Positions 12,531 through 22,366 of a DNA stretch of 64,000 bases are shown piece after piece; the first letter of the stretch is position 1, and each line of letters opens with the position of its first letter. The notes beneath the pieces are model-generated. The model saw only the letters and a list, made by a program, of their open reading frames with translations. It did no database searches and was not told the DNA's origin. The position numbers and the translations under genes were made by a program. The DNA comes from Ursus arctos (Eukaryota > Chordata > Mammalia > Carnivora > Ursidae): contig NW_026623019.1 in assembly GCF_023065955.2 (NCBI RefSeq), forward strand, positions 18,976,350 to 19,040,349, in the 5' to 3' direction.

Positions 12531-12945
12531 CCATGTTACTACAAATTTGGACAGTAGGGGAAAATGAGAACCAAAAAATACCTAAAACATAACCCATGAC
12601 CACCCGAAGAATGTTGGTGTGTGGCCTTTTGCCCTTGTGTTCTTTAATTCTTCTTTGCATTTTTACATTATACTATAATCATTATATAAATATCACATCT
12701 ATATATATATATTTCATATATATGCATATATATACAAGTTTTATATATATACAAATTTTCTGTCCTATCTTTTATCCATAAAATTATATTTTAATCATTC
12801 TCTTGTTCTGAGCTTTAAAAAAATACAATTTAATGGCTGCATATTATTTGTGAATGGGTTATAATTTACTTGGCATTAAGTCCATGTTAATATATGTATC
12901 TCAAAAACTGGGATCCAGAAGTAGATAGATTGGAATACACCTAGT
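12531..12945 (-). repeat. possible old LINE-1 fragment with AT-rich repeat
   Basis: Segments such as TTTAATGGCTGCATATTATT and the following GTGAATGGGTTATAATTTA resemble the reverse strand of an old LINE-1 3' region. An alternating TA/TATATG stretch occupies about 12698-12760. Similarity is weak and the family uncertain. Confidence 0.4.
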
Positions 12946-12957
12946 TGGGAAAAGTAA

Positions 12958-13151
12958 GGGGTATCTGGGTCGCAAAGTCAGTTAAGCATCTGACTCTTAA
13001 TTTTGGCTTAGGTCATGATCTCAAGGTCATGGGATCGAGCCCCACATCGTCGGGATCCACACTGGGCAGGGACTCTGCTTATTTTCCTCTCCCTCCGCCC
13101 CTCCCCCTGCTCTTTCTCTCTCTTAAATGGATAAATAAATTTTTTAAAAAA
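12958..13151 (+). mobile_element. older Can-SINE, forward orientation
   Basis: Diverged SINE with GGTATCTGGGTCGCAAAGTC head, GACTCTTAATTTTGGCTTAG, GGTCATGATCTCAAGGTCAT, GGGATCGAGCCCCACATC, then a TC-rich middle and an A-rich end. Possible imperfect duplications (GGAAAAGTAAG at 12948 onward; GGAAAAAGTTAAAG at 13152 onward). The ACTCTTAATTTTGGCT variant marks an older subfamily. Confidence 0.92.
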
Positions 13152-13227
13152 GGAAAAAGTTAAAGATGTTACTTTATAACATCTCCTGTATACTATTATG
13201 GACTGTGAAGCTCCAGGAGAAAAGCTT

Positions 13228-13328
13228 AGTGTGCTCGTTTCTCAAACTTAATTAAACAGGGAACCATTTTCACCATGGAGCATAGCCCAACCTTGGTGTT
13301 CCCTAGAGCACACTTTGGAAAACAATGG
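13228..13328. repeat. possible hAT-type DNA-transposon fossil
   Basis: The pattern TTTCTCAAACTTAATT ... GAACCATTTT ... GAGCACACTTTGGAAAACAA resembles short non-autonomous MER-type hAT elements. Identification is from pattern memory only; strand unresolved. Confidence 0.35.
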
Positions 13329-13759
13329 CTTAACCATTACCTTGTTGTTCGATAACTAAGTGGTAAGACTTTTGACTATAATAATTAAATAAGATTGTAA
13401 CATCATATGCAAATAGATTTTTCAATATTTAGATTTTTTTTTGAGGTTGAATTCCCAGAAGATAAGACAAAATAAAACAAATGGAAAAGTTGGTATATTT
13501 TTAAGGCCTTTAATACATATTGCCAAATTTACTTTCTAATTGCTTCACTGGAATATTAAATATTTTTTTGCAAATATGACACCGTTCCATAGAGTCATTT
13601 GGGATACTTTGCACAATCTCTGCTGCTCTTGGATTTGAGTATGGCTGAGAAAACCAACCAATTAATTGTATACTTGTATAATTAGCAATATAGTTAGTGT
13701 CCTGGAGTATATGCCCTATGAGACGTATTGAGTTTATGAGCTGCAAAGTGACTTCTGAC

Positions 13760-13915
13760 TGTCACACACTTAGATGGTAGGCAGAGATTATTTTCTGGTA
13801 TTTATAAAGAGGCTGAAGATTGTGTTGTATTTTTGAGATACCTAGAAAGTTGCTGATGCATGAGGTATGCTCAGTAAATATTTACTGACTGAAGGAATGA
13901 ATAAATGCATGAAGG
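13760..13915 (+). repeat. L2-like 3' end
   Basis: Ends in the L2-style tail TGCTCAGTAAATATTTACTG followed by GAATGAATAAATG. Short and diverged. Confidence 0.5.
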
Positions 13916-14119
13916 CATACCCACAAAATGGTTCCTTCTGATCGGTATCTTGAGATAGCCCCTATTTCACCCATTACCCCTCGCCATGGCCTTCACCATA
14001 CAGCACTGCTGTAGCGAAAGCTCTAAACCATGGAGGGCCCAGGTTTGTCAAGGAACTTAAATATGGCGGACCAAAAGTGGTCGAGGTTCTTGCAGATGCT
14101 TACTGAAAGGATGATGGAT

Positions 14120-14290
14120 ACAAGCAGCAGGACTTGGGAGCTACGGGCTCTTTGCTGGTTGTATGACCTCTTCAGCAAATCTGAGACCTCTCTGAGCGTC
14201 AGTTTCATCACAGACAAAAGGAAGTTAATAACACCCTTGCCTGGGTGTCTGGAAGCCCTAATAGATACAAAAGCACTTTGAAAAGTTAAT
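14120..14290 (-). repeat. MIR SINE fragment, reverse orientation
   Basis: Reverse MIR order is visible: GACTTGGGAGCTACGGGCTC, GGTTGTATGACCTCTTCAGC, CCTCTCTGAGCGTCAGTTTC and AAGTTAATAACACCC. The 83- and 107-codon open frames here are explained by this fossil. Confidence 0.7.
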
Positions 14291-15127
14291 ACCACATTGA
14301 AAATATGAGGTATAATTATTATTTTTACCAACTCTGCAGTACCCATCCCAAACAGTGAGAAGACCTGGAAAACGGAGTGTTAGGAGTTTGTAAATTAAAG
14401 AGGAAAAGTGATGGAATTCCTGGGTATTCATTTTCCTTCAGGTGGCAGGCCTAAAGACAACACCAATGTTTCCCCTCAAAGAACAAAAGTCTTCCCTCTT
14501 GCTGGTGTTTCCAGTTTCTTCAGAAGTTGCTAGGAGTAGCAAACCTCAGAGTAATTTGCTGACTTTTTAAAAAATACACTGTTGACAGCTGGGATTACAT
14601 TGTACCTCTTTTATCCTGGACTTTTTCCTGATTCTAGTTTTATTGGGTTTTAATGAGATGTGATCTTGTGAAATGCTTTGAAACCTGATTAAAAAGCAAC
14701 ATGAATAAAGGTGAAGAAGAAATAACAGCAGTGTTGCAGACCTAAATAATAAATTAATGAAAAGGCAGTGGTAATTATATATAATTAGACACTTGACATT
14801 CATGAGGGATACGAACTGAGACCTTTGGAATCCCCAAATTTGTGAATTCCGAAATATTAATAGAGGCATTCTTGAGAGTCATACATTTTTCGGGCATATC
14901 TTCATATCAAAGTAACCATTATTTCAAACTTTGAAGTTTAGATCTTGCTCAGTTAGTAATTCTGGCAGTGGCCGGCACATTTTCTAAACAATTTCACAAA
15001 TCGAATTTCTTGGTTTCCATTTGGAGTTTATGATGGTCTTGTTTATCTTATTTACATATGTCACTGACAAATAAATATTGCACTTACTTGTTTTCCTAAA
15101 ACTCCTAATTGTGTACAAGAACCTATT
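14291..15127. other. AT-rich DNA, no gene seen
   Basis: Nothing recognisable apart from short A/T runs. A 100-codon minus-strand open frame (14567-14869) lacks any motif. Confidence 0.4.
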
Positions 15128-15317
15128 ATTCCTTTTCTTTCTTTTTTTTATTCTTTTGGTCTTTCTCTCTTTCTCCCTTCTTTTTATTTTTTCTTCCTTC
15201 CTTCCTTTCTCTCTCTTTTTTCCTTTTCTTTTTTCTTAATTCTTTTTCTTTGTCTCTCTCTCTCTTTCCCTTCTTTCTTTTTTTCTTCCTTCCTTCCTCT
15301 CTCTCTTTTTTTTTTTA
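15128..15317 (+). repeat. long pyrimidine (TTTC/CCTT)n tract
   Basis: About 190 bp almost purely C and T, with imperfect TTTC, CCTT and CTCT units and T runs at the end. A 69-codon frame of mainly F, S and L across it is a composition artefact. The tract is followed at about 15360 by an L2-like tail (GTGCTCAATAAATATTTGC). Confidence 0.92.
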
Positions 15318-15602
15318 AACCACCACCACCCCGAGACCTGTTAAGAGTGCAGACATACAGCAAGTGTGCTCAATAAATATTTGCTTAACACCTTCTTACA
15401 CTTCTTCACTTCCATGTCAGTACCAATGGTTGGCCTTTGGGTGAGGATAATTTTTGTACAAAGTAACAAAGCGGGTTTTTTTGTTTGTTTTGTTCATTCA
15501 TTTCATGAGATTACTGTCTGCACTCCCACCCTGACTTACTTTTCCACGTGGAGGTCCTAATGCAATAACATCCTTTGGCCTCTCCCTTTTATTCTAGGGT
15601 GG

Positions 15603-15797
15603 TGGTTCTCAACCAGGGGTGATTTTACCTAGCTGTCTAGAGACATTTGTCACCAGTGGGGTAGAGCGATGCCATTGGCATGTAGTGGGTAGAGGCTAGG
15701 GATGTTCCTAAACATCTCACGATGCACAGGACAGCCTCTTACAACAAAGAATGATCTGGCCCAAAATGTCGGTAATGTCAAGTATGAGACATGCTGA
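15603..15797 (+). repeat. MER20 (hAT-Charlie non-autonomous DNA transposon)
   Basis: Matches the MER20 pattern along its length: GTGGTTCTCAACCAGGGGTG, TAGAGACATTTGTCACC, GTAGTGGGTAGAGGCTAGGG, AACATCTCACGATGCACAGG, CAACAAAGAATGATCTGGCC and CCAAAATGTC. MER20 copies are ancient and sometimes supply regulatory sites; nothing here shows activity. Confidence 0.85.
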
Positions 15798-16439
15798 TCT
15801 ACGGTGAGTTAAAGTAATGTGAGGTTTAGGGGTAGTTGAGGATTCTTAAACCAGTCCTTGTCCTTTTTTTCTTTTTTTTTTTTCTCTTTGTGCTTAGAAA
15901 GAACACACATTTCCCTCTGTTTACACTATTTCATGGGGTTCAATTAGTGGGGCAGGATCTGCCACCCACAGTGTAGACCTGCAGTTTGGGGACATATGTT
16001 CAATGCAGGGAAGTAATAGTGCTCATATATCTGCACTCCCTAAAATCAGGTTAAAAAGGGGGAGATATTAATCTCCCTCTGTTGGAGTCTGGAATCTCTG
16101 TCTCTCAGTGCATTCTAAACTTGGGTAGAAAAGATTACTATTTTGGGGGCTCCCTCAAGCTCCAACATTGTGTATAATGAAGACAACATGAGATATAGAT
16201 GCTTAATGGCCAGCTGGGTTTACTAACTAGCTATTGCTCTTCCCTCCTCACACCAGCACTTCTAACAAACAGTGGAAATGATGGTGGTCATAGCAGTAGA
16301 TGCTAAAGGTATGACAGTGGGGAAGATGAAGTCCTTGAGGCAGGGAAATTGAAGAGTTCATTGATTGAAAGATGGAAGAATGCCTATGAGGGAGACAAAA
16401 TATATAGACATGGTACCCATTTGGGACATGCCCGCTAAT

Positions 16440-16960
16440 ATGTCTGTCCCAAACTTGGAAGCTAGAAGGGACATGTATTATTTCTGTCTGTCCAGAATAC
16501 ATCTTTTCAGAACAGAACCTACACTGTCCTTGGGGAACAACCTTTCTTCCACTCTTGGTCCATGTGGGCCAACACCATACCTGGGCCTCAGGGATAGGCA
16601 TGAAACTTGGCCCATGAGAACCTCTATTCCTCTTGGTCTCAGTGATTGGGTCATCAATAGGCACACGCCCCAGTCAGAGCCAAACCAATGCCATGATTTT
16701 ACTGGAAGAAACAGAAGATAGATACTTTTTTCTTTTTTTCTGCTGGATTTGGGGCTATGAGGTTGTTAGCCCAAACGGCCATAAATAGGATGCATGAAAT
16801 AGAAACTAACATACAAAATATAGTGAGCTGAGAAAAGGAAAGAAAGAATCTAGAACCTCATGCCATCATTTGATCACCGAACTCCAGTTGAGCCTAAATC
16901 TTGGATTCCTCAAGTACATGAACCAATAAATTCCACCACACCACCTTTTAAAAAAAAGAC
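16440..16960 (+). repeat. old LINE-1-like 3' end (family unassigned)
   Basis: Contains GGCCCATGAGAACC, TCTCAGTGATTGGGTCATCA, AGAGCCAAACCAATGCC, GTTGAGCCTAAATCTTGG and CATGAACCAATAAATTCC, in the order I associate with a common ancient mammalian repeat ending in a 'TGAGCCAATAAATTCC' motif. Opposing open frames of 118 and 138 codons in and just before this fossil (16365-16721 plus; 16248-16664 minus) are not considered genes. Confidence 0.5.
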
Positions 16961-17329
16961 AAAAACAATTTTACAATACAGAGTCTTAAGTAGCAGAGAC
17001 ATCAGTTGTGGACTCACCATCTCAGTGTCCCTAAATAAAATAACTCCTCCTAATTCTGCACGCATACACCCTGCCCATTGTCTTTGCAAACTACATGCAC
17101 TTGATTCCCCTCAATTTTATTTGTTCAACTGCTTTGGTCATATTTGAAAATATTTCCTATTGGTCACTAGACACTCTGATAGCCATGGGTAAATTGATGC
17201 CATGAATCAGGTTATAGGTGAAACACGCTGTTTCTTAGCATTTATATGACCAAACCCTGAGAAAAACCCGCCAAATGCTATTCTATAATAATGACTAAAA
17301 TAACAACAGAACTGATGTTATTAGCATCT

Positions 17330-17568
17330 GTAGTTGATTAGCAATTTGCCACTTTTCAGATACTATGTTAAGTGTTTTTTGTATTATTTCATTTAATACT
17401 CTCCCTGACCCTATAAAATAATCTTGATTTTTCTACTTTACAGAAGAGGAATCAGGGACGGACGGAGGTTCAACAACTTACAGGAGGTTGCAAAGTTAGC
17501 AGGAAGTGGTGGCATTGTGAATCAGATCAGACTCCAGACCCAGGGGCCGTAACCACTGTTTTCTCCTA
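17330..17568 (+). repeat. MIR SINE, nearly full length
   Basis: Forward MIR: ACTATGTTAAGTG, TTATTTCATTTAATACTCTC, CCCTATAAAATAATC, TTTACAGAAGAGGAATCAGG, TTCAACAACTTACAGGAGGT, TCAGACTCCAGACCCAGGGG and GTAACCACTG, in the expected order. Confidence 0.85.
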
Positions 17569-17867
17569 CTTCTCAAGAGTACTCACCGGTGAGTACCTTT
17601 ACAGCAAGGTTTTACAGTGATCGAAAATGTGAATCAATGATAGGCCTTCTTACTCATTTTTCCCAGGAAGTTGATTCATAAAGTGATTCTTTTCTGGCAT
17701 CTACCGAGAACAGTTTTACAATAAAAGATTGACAGGTGAAAACAAAGCAGGAGATGAGATGGCCACATGAGAGACACAAGCCCCAGTGGCTTTTGCCATT
17801 GTCAGTCTCTAGCCTTGGTCAATTATCGACCTCAGTCTGTGTCCTCCATTGCAAATAGAAGAGGGTG

Positions 17868-17975
17868 ATTTAAGTGTAACGATAATGATGATCTTGATTG
17901 AGGACCTACTACGTGCTAGGCATTTAGCGGCCTTTACCATCCACTGGCTCTGAGCAATCATTCATGCCTTTTTAG
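17868..17975 (+). repeat. MIR SINE 5' fragment
   Basis: GATAATGATGATCTTGATTG then AGGACCTACTACGTGCTAGG matches the start of MIR; the rest is lost or unrecognisable. Confidence 0.55.
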
Positions 17976-19029
17976 GTCTAAACCTCCGTGATGACGGGCT
18001 GTCTATCAATTAAAATGGTTTAGAAAGGGACGTGGGGGAGAATACAAAAATGCAACAGCTTGCAAGAGTTGGATTAAAAATTCCAAATAATACAGTCTCC
18101 CAAAAGTCAATTTTTACTTTTATTCTTGACAGGGCGGCATTGTTTGTCCTTGGCAAGCGTACACACTGCAACCATTATCCCTGTTCCATGGATTTGGTGT
18201 GAATAAGGAATGAAATGCTTACAGCTGAGCTCTTGGTGGCCTGCTTAACCTTTTGGCTGAGTCCCCTTGCCCTGCTGACACCCAAATGGACACGTGAGTA
18301 GCCAGAGAGTTTTGTTAATATGCAGGCATTTTCTCCAAGGGCCACAGAAGTTCTCCATGACTCAAAGAAAATGAGGTTCCTCTGCAGCAAAACCGCCCTT
18401 TGGGGGAAAAGGCGGAGAAATTCCAGAAGAGGGTAGGAGAAAAGGAAGTCTGAATTTCAGCCACTACTCTCGATTATAATTGAAAACAAGGAGGACGGTA
18501 GATGACAATTGCTCATTTCAGATGCGTGCCTGCGTCAGAGTCCTCTTCAAGCTGGTATCCCTGGTTTGTATTTATTTTTATTTAAATATCCTGGGACAGG
18601 CACATTATTATCTGCCGTGGACATCTTTGGTAAACAGGGAGCTTAGGCCTGTTTGCATCGTTCCGGCTTGTTGCGGTTGGTTGACCTGATTGGATCACGC
18701 ACTGCTTCGATCACATAAAAATGAAAGCAGTTTTTACTGCAAATTGCACTGGAATGATTTGAAAACTAAACAAACCAAAAGGACATGTTCTATTTATTCT
18801 TTATTACTTACACATTTCAAAGAACACACGGACCTCCCTTCTCTCACTCCCCAAAATGGGAATGTGTTTAGAATGTACTTTTGAACCACCTTCTCTTTGA
18901 ACGTTCTAGGCAAAACCCTCTGGAGGGTGCTTCTGCAAAAGCATCTGTGAGCTAGCAATTTTGGTTTGAAAAGGCACACTTTTTTTTTTTTTCTCACCAA
19001 ACTCTCACCGGAGCCCTGTCTGACAGACC
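17976..19029. other. single-copy-looking DNA, no gene seen
   Basis: No repeat recognised. Open frames up to about 71 codons; none with a motif. Confidence 0.4.
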
Positions 19030-19185
19030 CAGGAGTTTTTGTCTTGACTCCAGCACTTACTGGCCTTCTAAACTCCCAACACAACAGTTAACCTCCCTGC
19101 ATGTCACTTTCCTCACCTGTAAAATGGGGATAGTGGCTTAGTCTTATTGAAATGATTGAATTATTGAAAGTACATGGTTGGTATT
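19030..19185 (-). repeat. MIR SINE, reverse orientation
   Basis: Reverse MIR with TTGACTCCAGCACTTACTGG, GTTAACCTCCCTGCATGTCA and the well-preserved CTCACCTGTAAAATGGGGAT. Confidence 0.8.
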
Positions 19186-19479
19186 CAAGGAAAGGTGGAT
19201 ACTCTTTGTGATTTTGGTGTTATTTTTCATTTACAAATGAGAAAATGGAATCTCAAGGAAATGTTTGAATAGTAACAGCTTACAAGTGGTGGAAAGGAGC
19301 CCTATTCTTTTGCCTTAAAAGTCACCTTTTCCTAGTTTTCTCCCGTAATACCAACAATCTAAGCAAAAACTCTGTGTTTGCTATGCACACATACCCCTTT
19401 AAGATGAATCCATCCCTTGTCACCCCTAATAGGTTGTCAACTCAAAGTCCCTAGGATAAAGATATTCAGAAGCTGCCAT

Positions 19480-19935
19480 TTTCTCTATCTTATTTTTTTT
19501 TATTAAAATGCCTCTTAATTAAAGGATACCATTAGGAAAATGAATGGAGAGGCGATGGTTTTAAAACCACCGTTTGCATAATGATGTGTCTGTTGCTCTC
19601 GCTGCCTTTTCTTGCCTTTTTGATCAACAGCCATGATAGCCTTATCTTTTCAGTGCTACAGTCATGAGGTTATTAAAAGGGACCAAATACCCTAACAGCC
19701 TTGTACCTTTGATTTTCTGCCATACTCTCCAAGTTAATGAGTAAGAGGGTCAAGGGAATTTATTCCTGTGCTTTAGGAAATCCACAAACAATATTAAAAG
19801 AGAAGTTGGTGGCAGATTAAGAAACTTTTAATAACCTTGTGCAAACCTTCCAGACACTCATTACTCAGCTTCGGTTAGCTCATATAGGTGATTGAAATAT
19901 GCAATTTCAAAATATGCTGTAGGAGCTAGAAGACA
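19480..19935. other. candidate regulatory/conserved sequence (speculative)
   Basis: AT-rich, non-repetitive stretch dense in short motifs resembling developmental transcription-factor sites: CTTAATTAAAGG and repeated ATTAAAA (homeodomain-like), TTTGCATAATGA (POU-like) and CCACAAAC (RUNX-like). Such motifs occur by chance in AT-rich DNA; there is no conservation data here. Confidence 0.2.
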
Positions 19936-20288
19936 CCCAGCGGCTGACAGAGAAGTAGTTTAGGCAAGAAGAAAGAGGTCTCAGGGCCAAGGAGTTCAGC
20001 GAAAGAGTGAGCTCTTTTCTTTTGCTGTATTTTTAACTAGAACAACCACATAAGAAGCAATGTTGGACGCCTTGGAGGGGTTTGTATGCACACCATTTTG
20101 AAAATCACTAAGGACCACTGATTGATTTATGTGAGGCATGTATACTTGGGTTGAAAAAGAACACTGTATTCTCTCTCCTCTCCCTTTCTCTCTTTTTCTT
20201 AAGGTGCTAGTTTTCCAGGCAAGCGAGTAGCTTCTTAACTGTTCTATCAGTTCCAGTCTAAGAAATAGAAATTCTGGGGTGTATTCTT

Positions 20289-20490
20289 TTTTTTTTTTTT
20301 TTAAGATTTTATTTATTTATTCGACAGAGATAGAGACAGCCAGCGAGAGAGGGAACACAAGCAGGGGGAGTGGGAGAGGAAGAAGCAGGCTCCCAGCGGA
20401 GGAGCCTGATGTGGGGCTCGATCCCAGATCGCCGGGATCACGCCCTGAGCCGAAGGCAGACGCTTAACCGCTGTGCCACCCAGGCGCCCC
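20289..20490 (-). mobile_element. Can-SINE, reverse, young-looking copy
   Basis: Reverse-strand full-length SINE: poly-T, AAGATTTTATTTATTTATTC, GACAGAGATAGAGACAGCCA, GCTCCCAGCGGAGGAGCCTG, GATCACGCCCTGAGCCGAAG and GCCACCCAGGCGCCCC. A perfect 16-bp target-site duplication (TCTGGGGTGTATTCTT) lies at 20273-20288 and 20491-20506. Subfamily features match the copy at 7585, implying recent insertion. Open frames of 62-109 codons crossing it are artefacts. Confidence 0.97.
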
Positions 20491-20664
20491 TCTGGGGTGT
20501 ATTCTTACTCATCTTTGAGCAGGTATTTATCTTCCTGATGCTGTTTCTCAGAGCCAACTGGGAATTTGTACATAGCTTGAGATTATCAGCCAGATTCCAA
20601 CTTCTAGCCTTAGCTCTTTCTACTTCTGGGAACTTGGGCCAGCCATGTAATAGTTTCACACAGA

Positions 20665-20818
20665 GTGAGTTAAGGATTTTATCCACATTAGATAAATGAA
20701 AATCTGAGGCTCAGAAAAATTAAGTGACTTAACCGAAGTCACACAGCTACTGAGTGGAGTTTTGAACGTTCGACTTACGTCAGTCTGGTGCCAACATCCT
20801 TGATACTGGACTGCACCC
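20665..20818 (+). repeat. MIR SINE 3' part
   Basis: Contains ATCTGAGGCTCAGAAAAATT, AAGTGACTTAACCGAAGTCA, CACAGCTACTGAGTGGAG and ACGTCAGTCTGG in MIR order. Confidence 0.8.
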
Positions 20819-21079
20819 GACATCTGTTCCCTCTCCATAAAATAATACTAATCTCTGCTTCATCATCTCAGAGAATTTTTTGTAAGAATCAGACTAGTAT
20901 TTGTAAAAGTGTTTTTGTCAACTCCATAGAGCAATAAATCAATGTGAGGGTTTCCGAGAGAAGAGAGGAAGGGCAATTTTCAGTGGAGGAAACCCCATGG
21001 TCAAGGGCAAGAAGAGAGGAGAGAGACAAACCTAACATACAGTCTCGATCACACTGACTTGAGTGGGAATTTGTGTAGT

Positions 21080-21405
21080 AGAGCAGGGGGTCTACAGATT
21101 TCTTCTGTCAAAGGCCAGTGGGCAAATATCTTAGACTTCTCAGCCCATCTGTTTTCTCTCAAATACCCTCTACATGAAAGCAGCCAGGGACAACATGTAA
21201 ATCAACGAGCATGGCCGAATTCCTGTAAAACTTTACTTATGGACACTGACAGTGGAATTTTATGTAATTTTTGCATATCACAAGATATTATTCTTGTTTT
21301 GATTTTTATTTCAGTCGTTTAAAAATGCAAAAATCATGGTTAACTCACAGGCCATCCAAAACCAGGCAGTGGGCCCAGGGGGCAGAGTTTGCAGATCCTT
21401 GCTCC
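21080..21405 (+). repeat. hAT-type DNA-transposon fossil
   Basis: Contains GTCTACAGATTTCTTCTGTC, GGCCAGTGGGCAAATATC, GAAAGCAGCCAGGGACAAC, CTGTAAAACTTTACTTATGG and, at the end, TTTGCAGATCCTTGCTCCAG. This follows the layout of a common mammalian hAT element ending in 'GTTTGCCGACCCCTG'. Exact family not assigned. Confidence 0.55.
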
Positions 21406-21974
21406 AGAGCAGTGAAAAATCATGAAGTGGCTGACTCATTGAGATAATGTCTGCTAGACAACACAATGTCACCAAGGTTTACTAGCGAAGAGGATTGATT
21501 ACAAGACTTTGTCAGTTTGGAGTGCTTTGGGCTGCAAAGAAACCAAAAAAGCTAACGGCAGGTCAGAAAACAAGCCATTTTATAGCACAGCTAACAAGCA
21601 GTCTGAATGGAGGGATTCCAGGGTCTGCTCAGAAGTTTAACAGTGTCATCAGGGACCCAGCATCTTTCCATTCTTTTGTTCCTCCTTTTGTAGCATATTG
21701 AATTTCCACATTTACTCTTGATACTTCACAGTCCTAACATTGCTTCTGGGGCTCCAAGCATCATGTCCTCATATCCCCAGCATGAAAGAAGGGGAAGATT
21801 GTTCACCAAGAACTCCTCCTATTTTAATCTCTTTTGTCTAAAACTTCTGTTTTCACAGAAGCCCTTCAGCAGACTACCCCTTGGCTAAAATTAGGGCCAC
21901 ATGGCCACATCTTTGCATTGCAAAGGAAAATGCAATTGTCCTTATCGGCCTATGTCGATCATCACTTGCCATCA

Positions 21975-22197
21975 GGCTGCTATAACAGAGTACCATAGAC
22001 TGGGGGGCTTAAAGAGTGGGAATTTATTTCTCCCAGTTCAGGAGGTTGGGAAGTCCAAGGTCAAGGGGCCAGCCGATCCAGTGTCTGTTGAGAAGCCTCT
22101 TCCCTGGTTTACAGACAGTGTTCATTTTGCTGTGTCCTCACATAATGGAGAGCAGAAAGCAATCATCTCTTCCGTGTCTCTTCTTAGAAGGGCCCTA
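21975..22197 (-). repeat. MLT1-type LTR, reverse, first part (interrupted)
   Basis: GGCTGCTATAACAGAGTACC, ATAGACTGGGGGGCTTAAAG, TTTATTTCTCCCAGTTCAGG, AGTCCAAGGTCAAGGGGCC, GCTGTGTCCTCACATAATGG and CTCTTCTTAGAAGGGCCCTA are MLT1 pieces in reverse order. The element is broken at 22198 by a Can-SINE; its far end resumes at 22292. Confidence 0.85.
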
Positions 22198-22291
22198 GGG
22201 GCGCCTGGGTAGCGCAGTCGTTAAGCGTCTGCCTTCGGCTCAGCGCGTGATCCCGGCGTCCAGGGATCGAGTCCCACATCGGGCTCCTCCG
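22198..22291 (+). mobile_element. 3'-truncated Can-SINE inside an MLT1 LTR
   Basis: Only the 5' half of the SINE is present: GGGGCGCCTGGGTAGCGCAG, TTAAGCGTCTGCCTTCGGCT, TGATCCCGGCGTCCAGGGAT and GGGCTCCTCCG. The TC-rich middle, AATAAA tail and right target-site duplication are absent. The sequence jumps directly into distal MLT1 sequence, so a deletion removed the SINE 3' half together with part of the host LTR. Confidence 0.92.
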
Positions 22292-22366
22292 CCCATCACA
22301 TCGAGATTTTAAACTTTGACATACAAATTTAGGTGGGACATAAACATCCCTAGCAATCATTTATCA
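22292..22366 (-). repeat. MLT1-type LTR, distal end
   Basis: CCCATCACATCGAGATTTTA, CATACAAATTTAGGTGGGAC and ATAAACATCCCTAGCAATC match the end of an MLT1 LTR in the same orientation as 21975-22197. By comparison with the usual LTR, several tens of bases between the two parts are missing. Confidence 0.75.

Noticed and set aside
15109..15318. F/S/L-rich frame resembling a membrane segment
   Set aside because: It is the translation of a pyrimidine tract.
16248..16721. Opposing 138- and 118-codon frames
   Set aside because: They overlap each other on opposite strands and largely fall within an old LINE-like fossil; no conserved motif.
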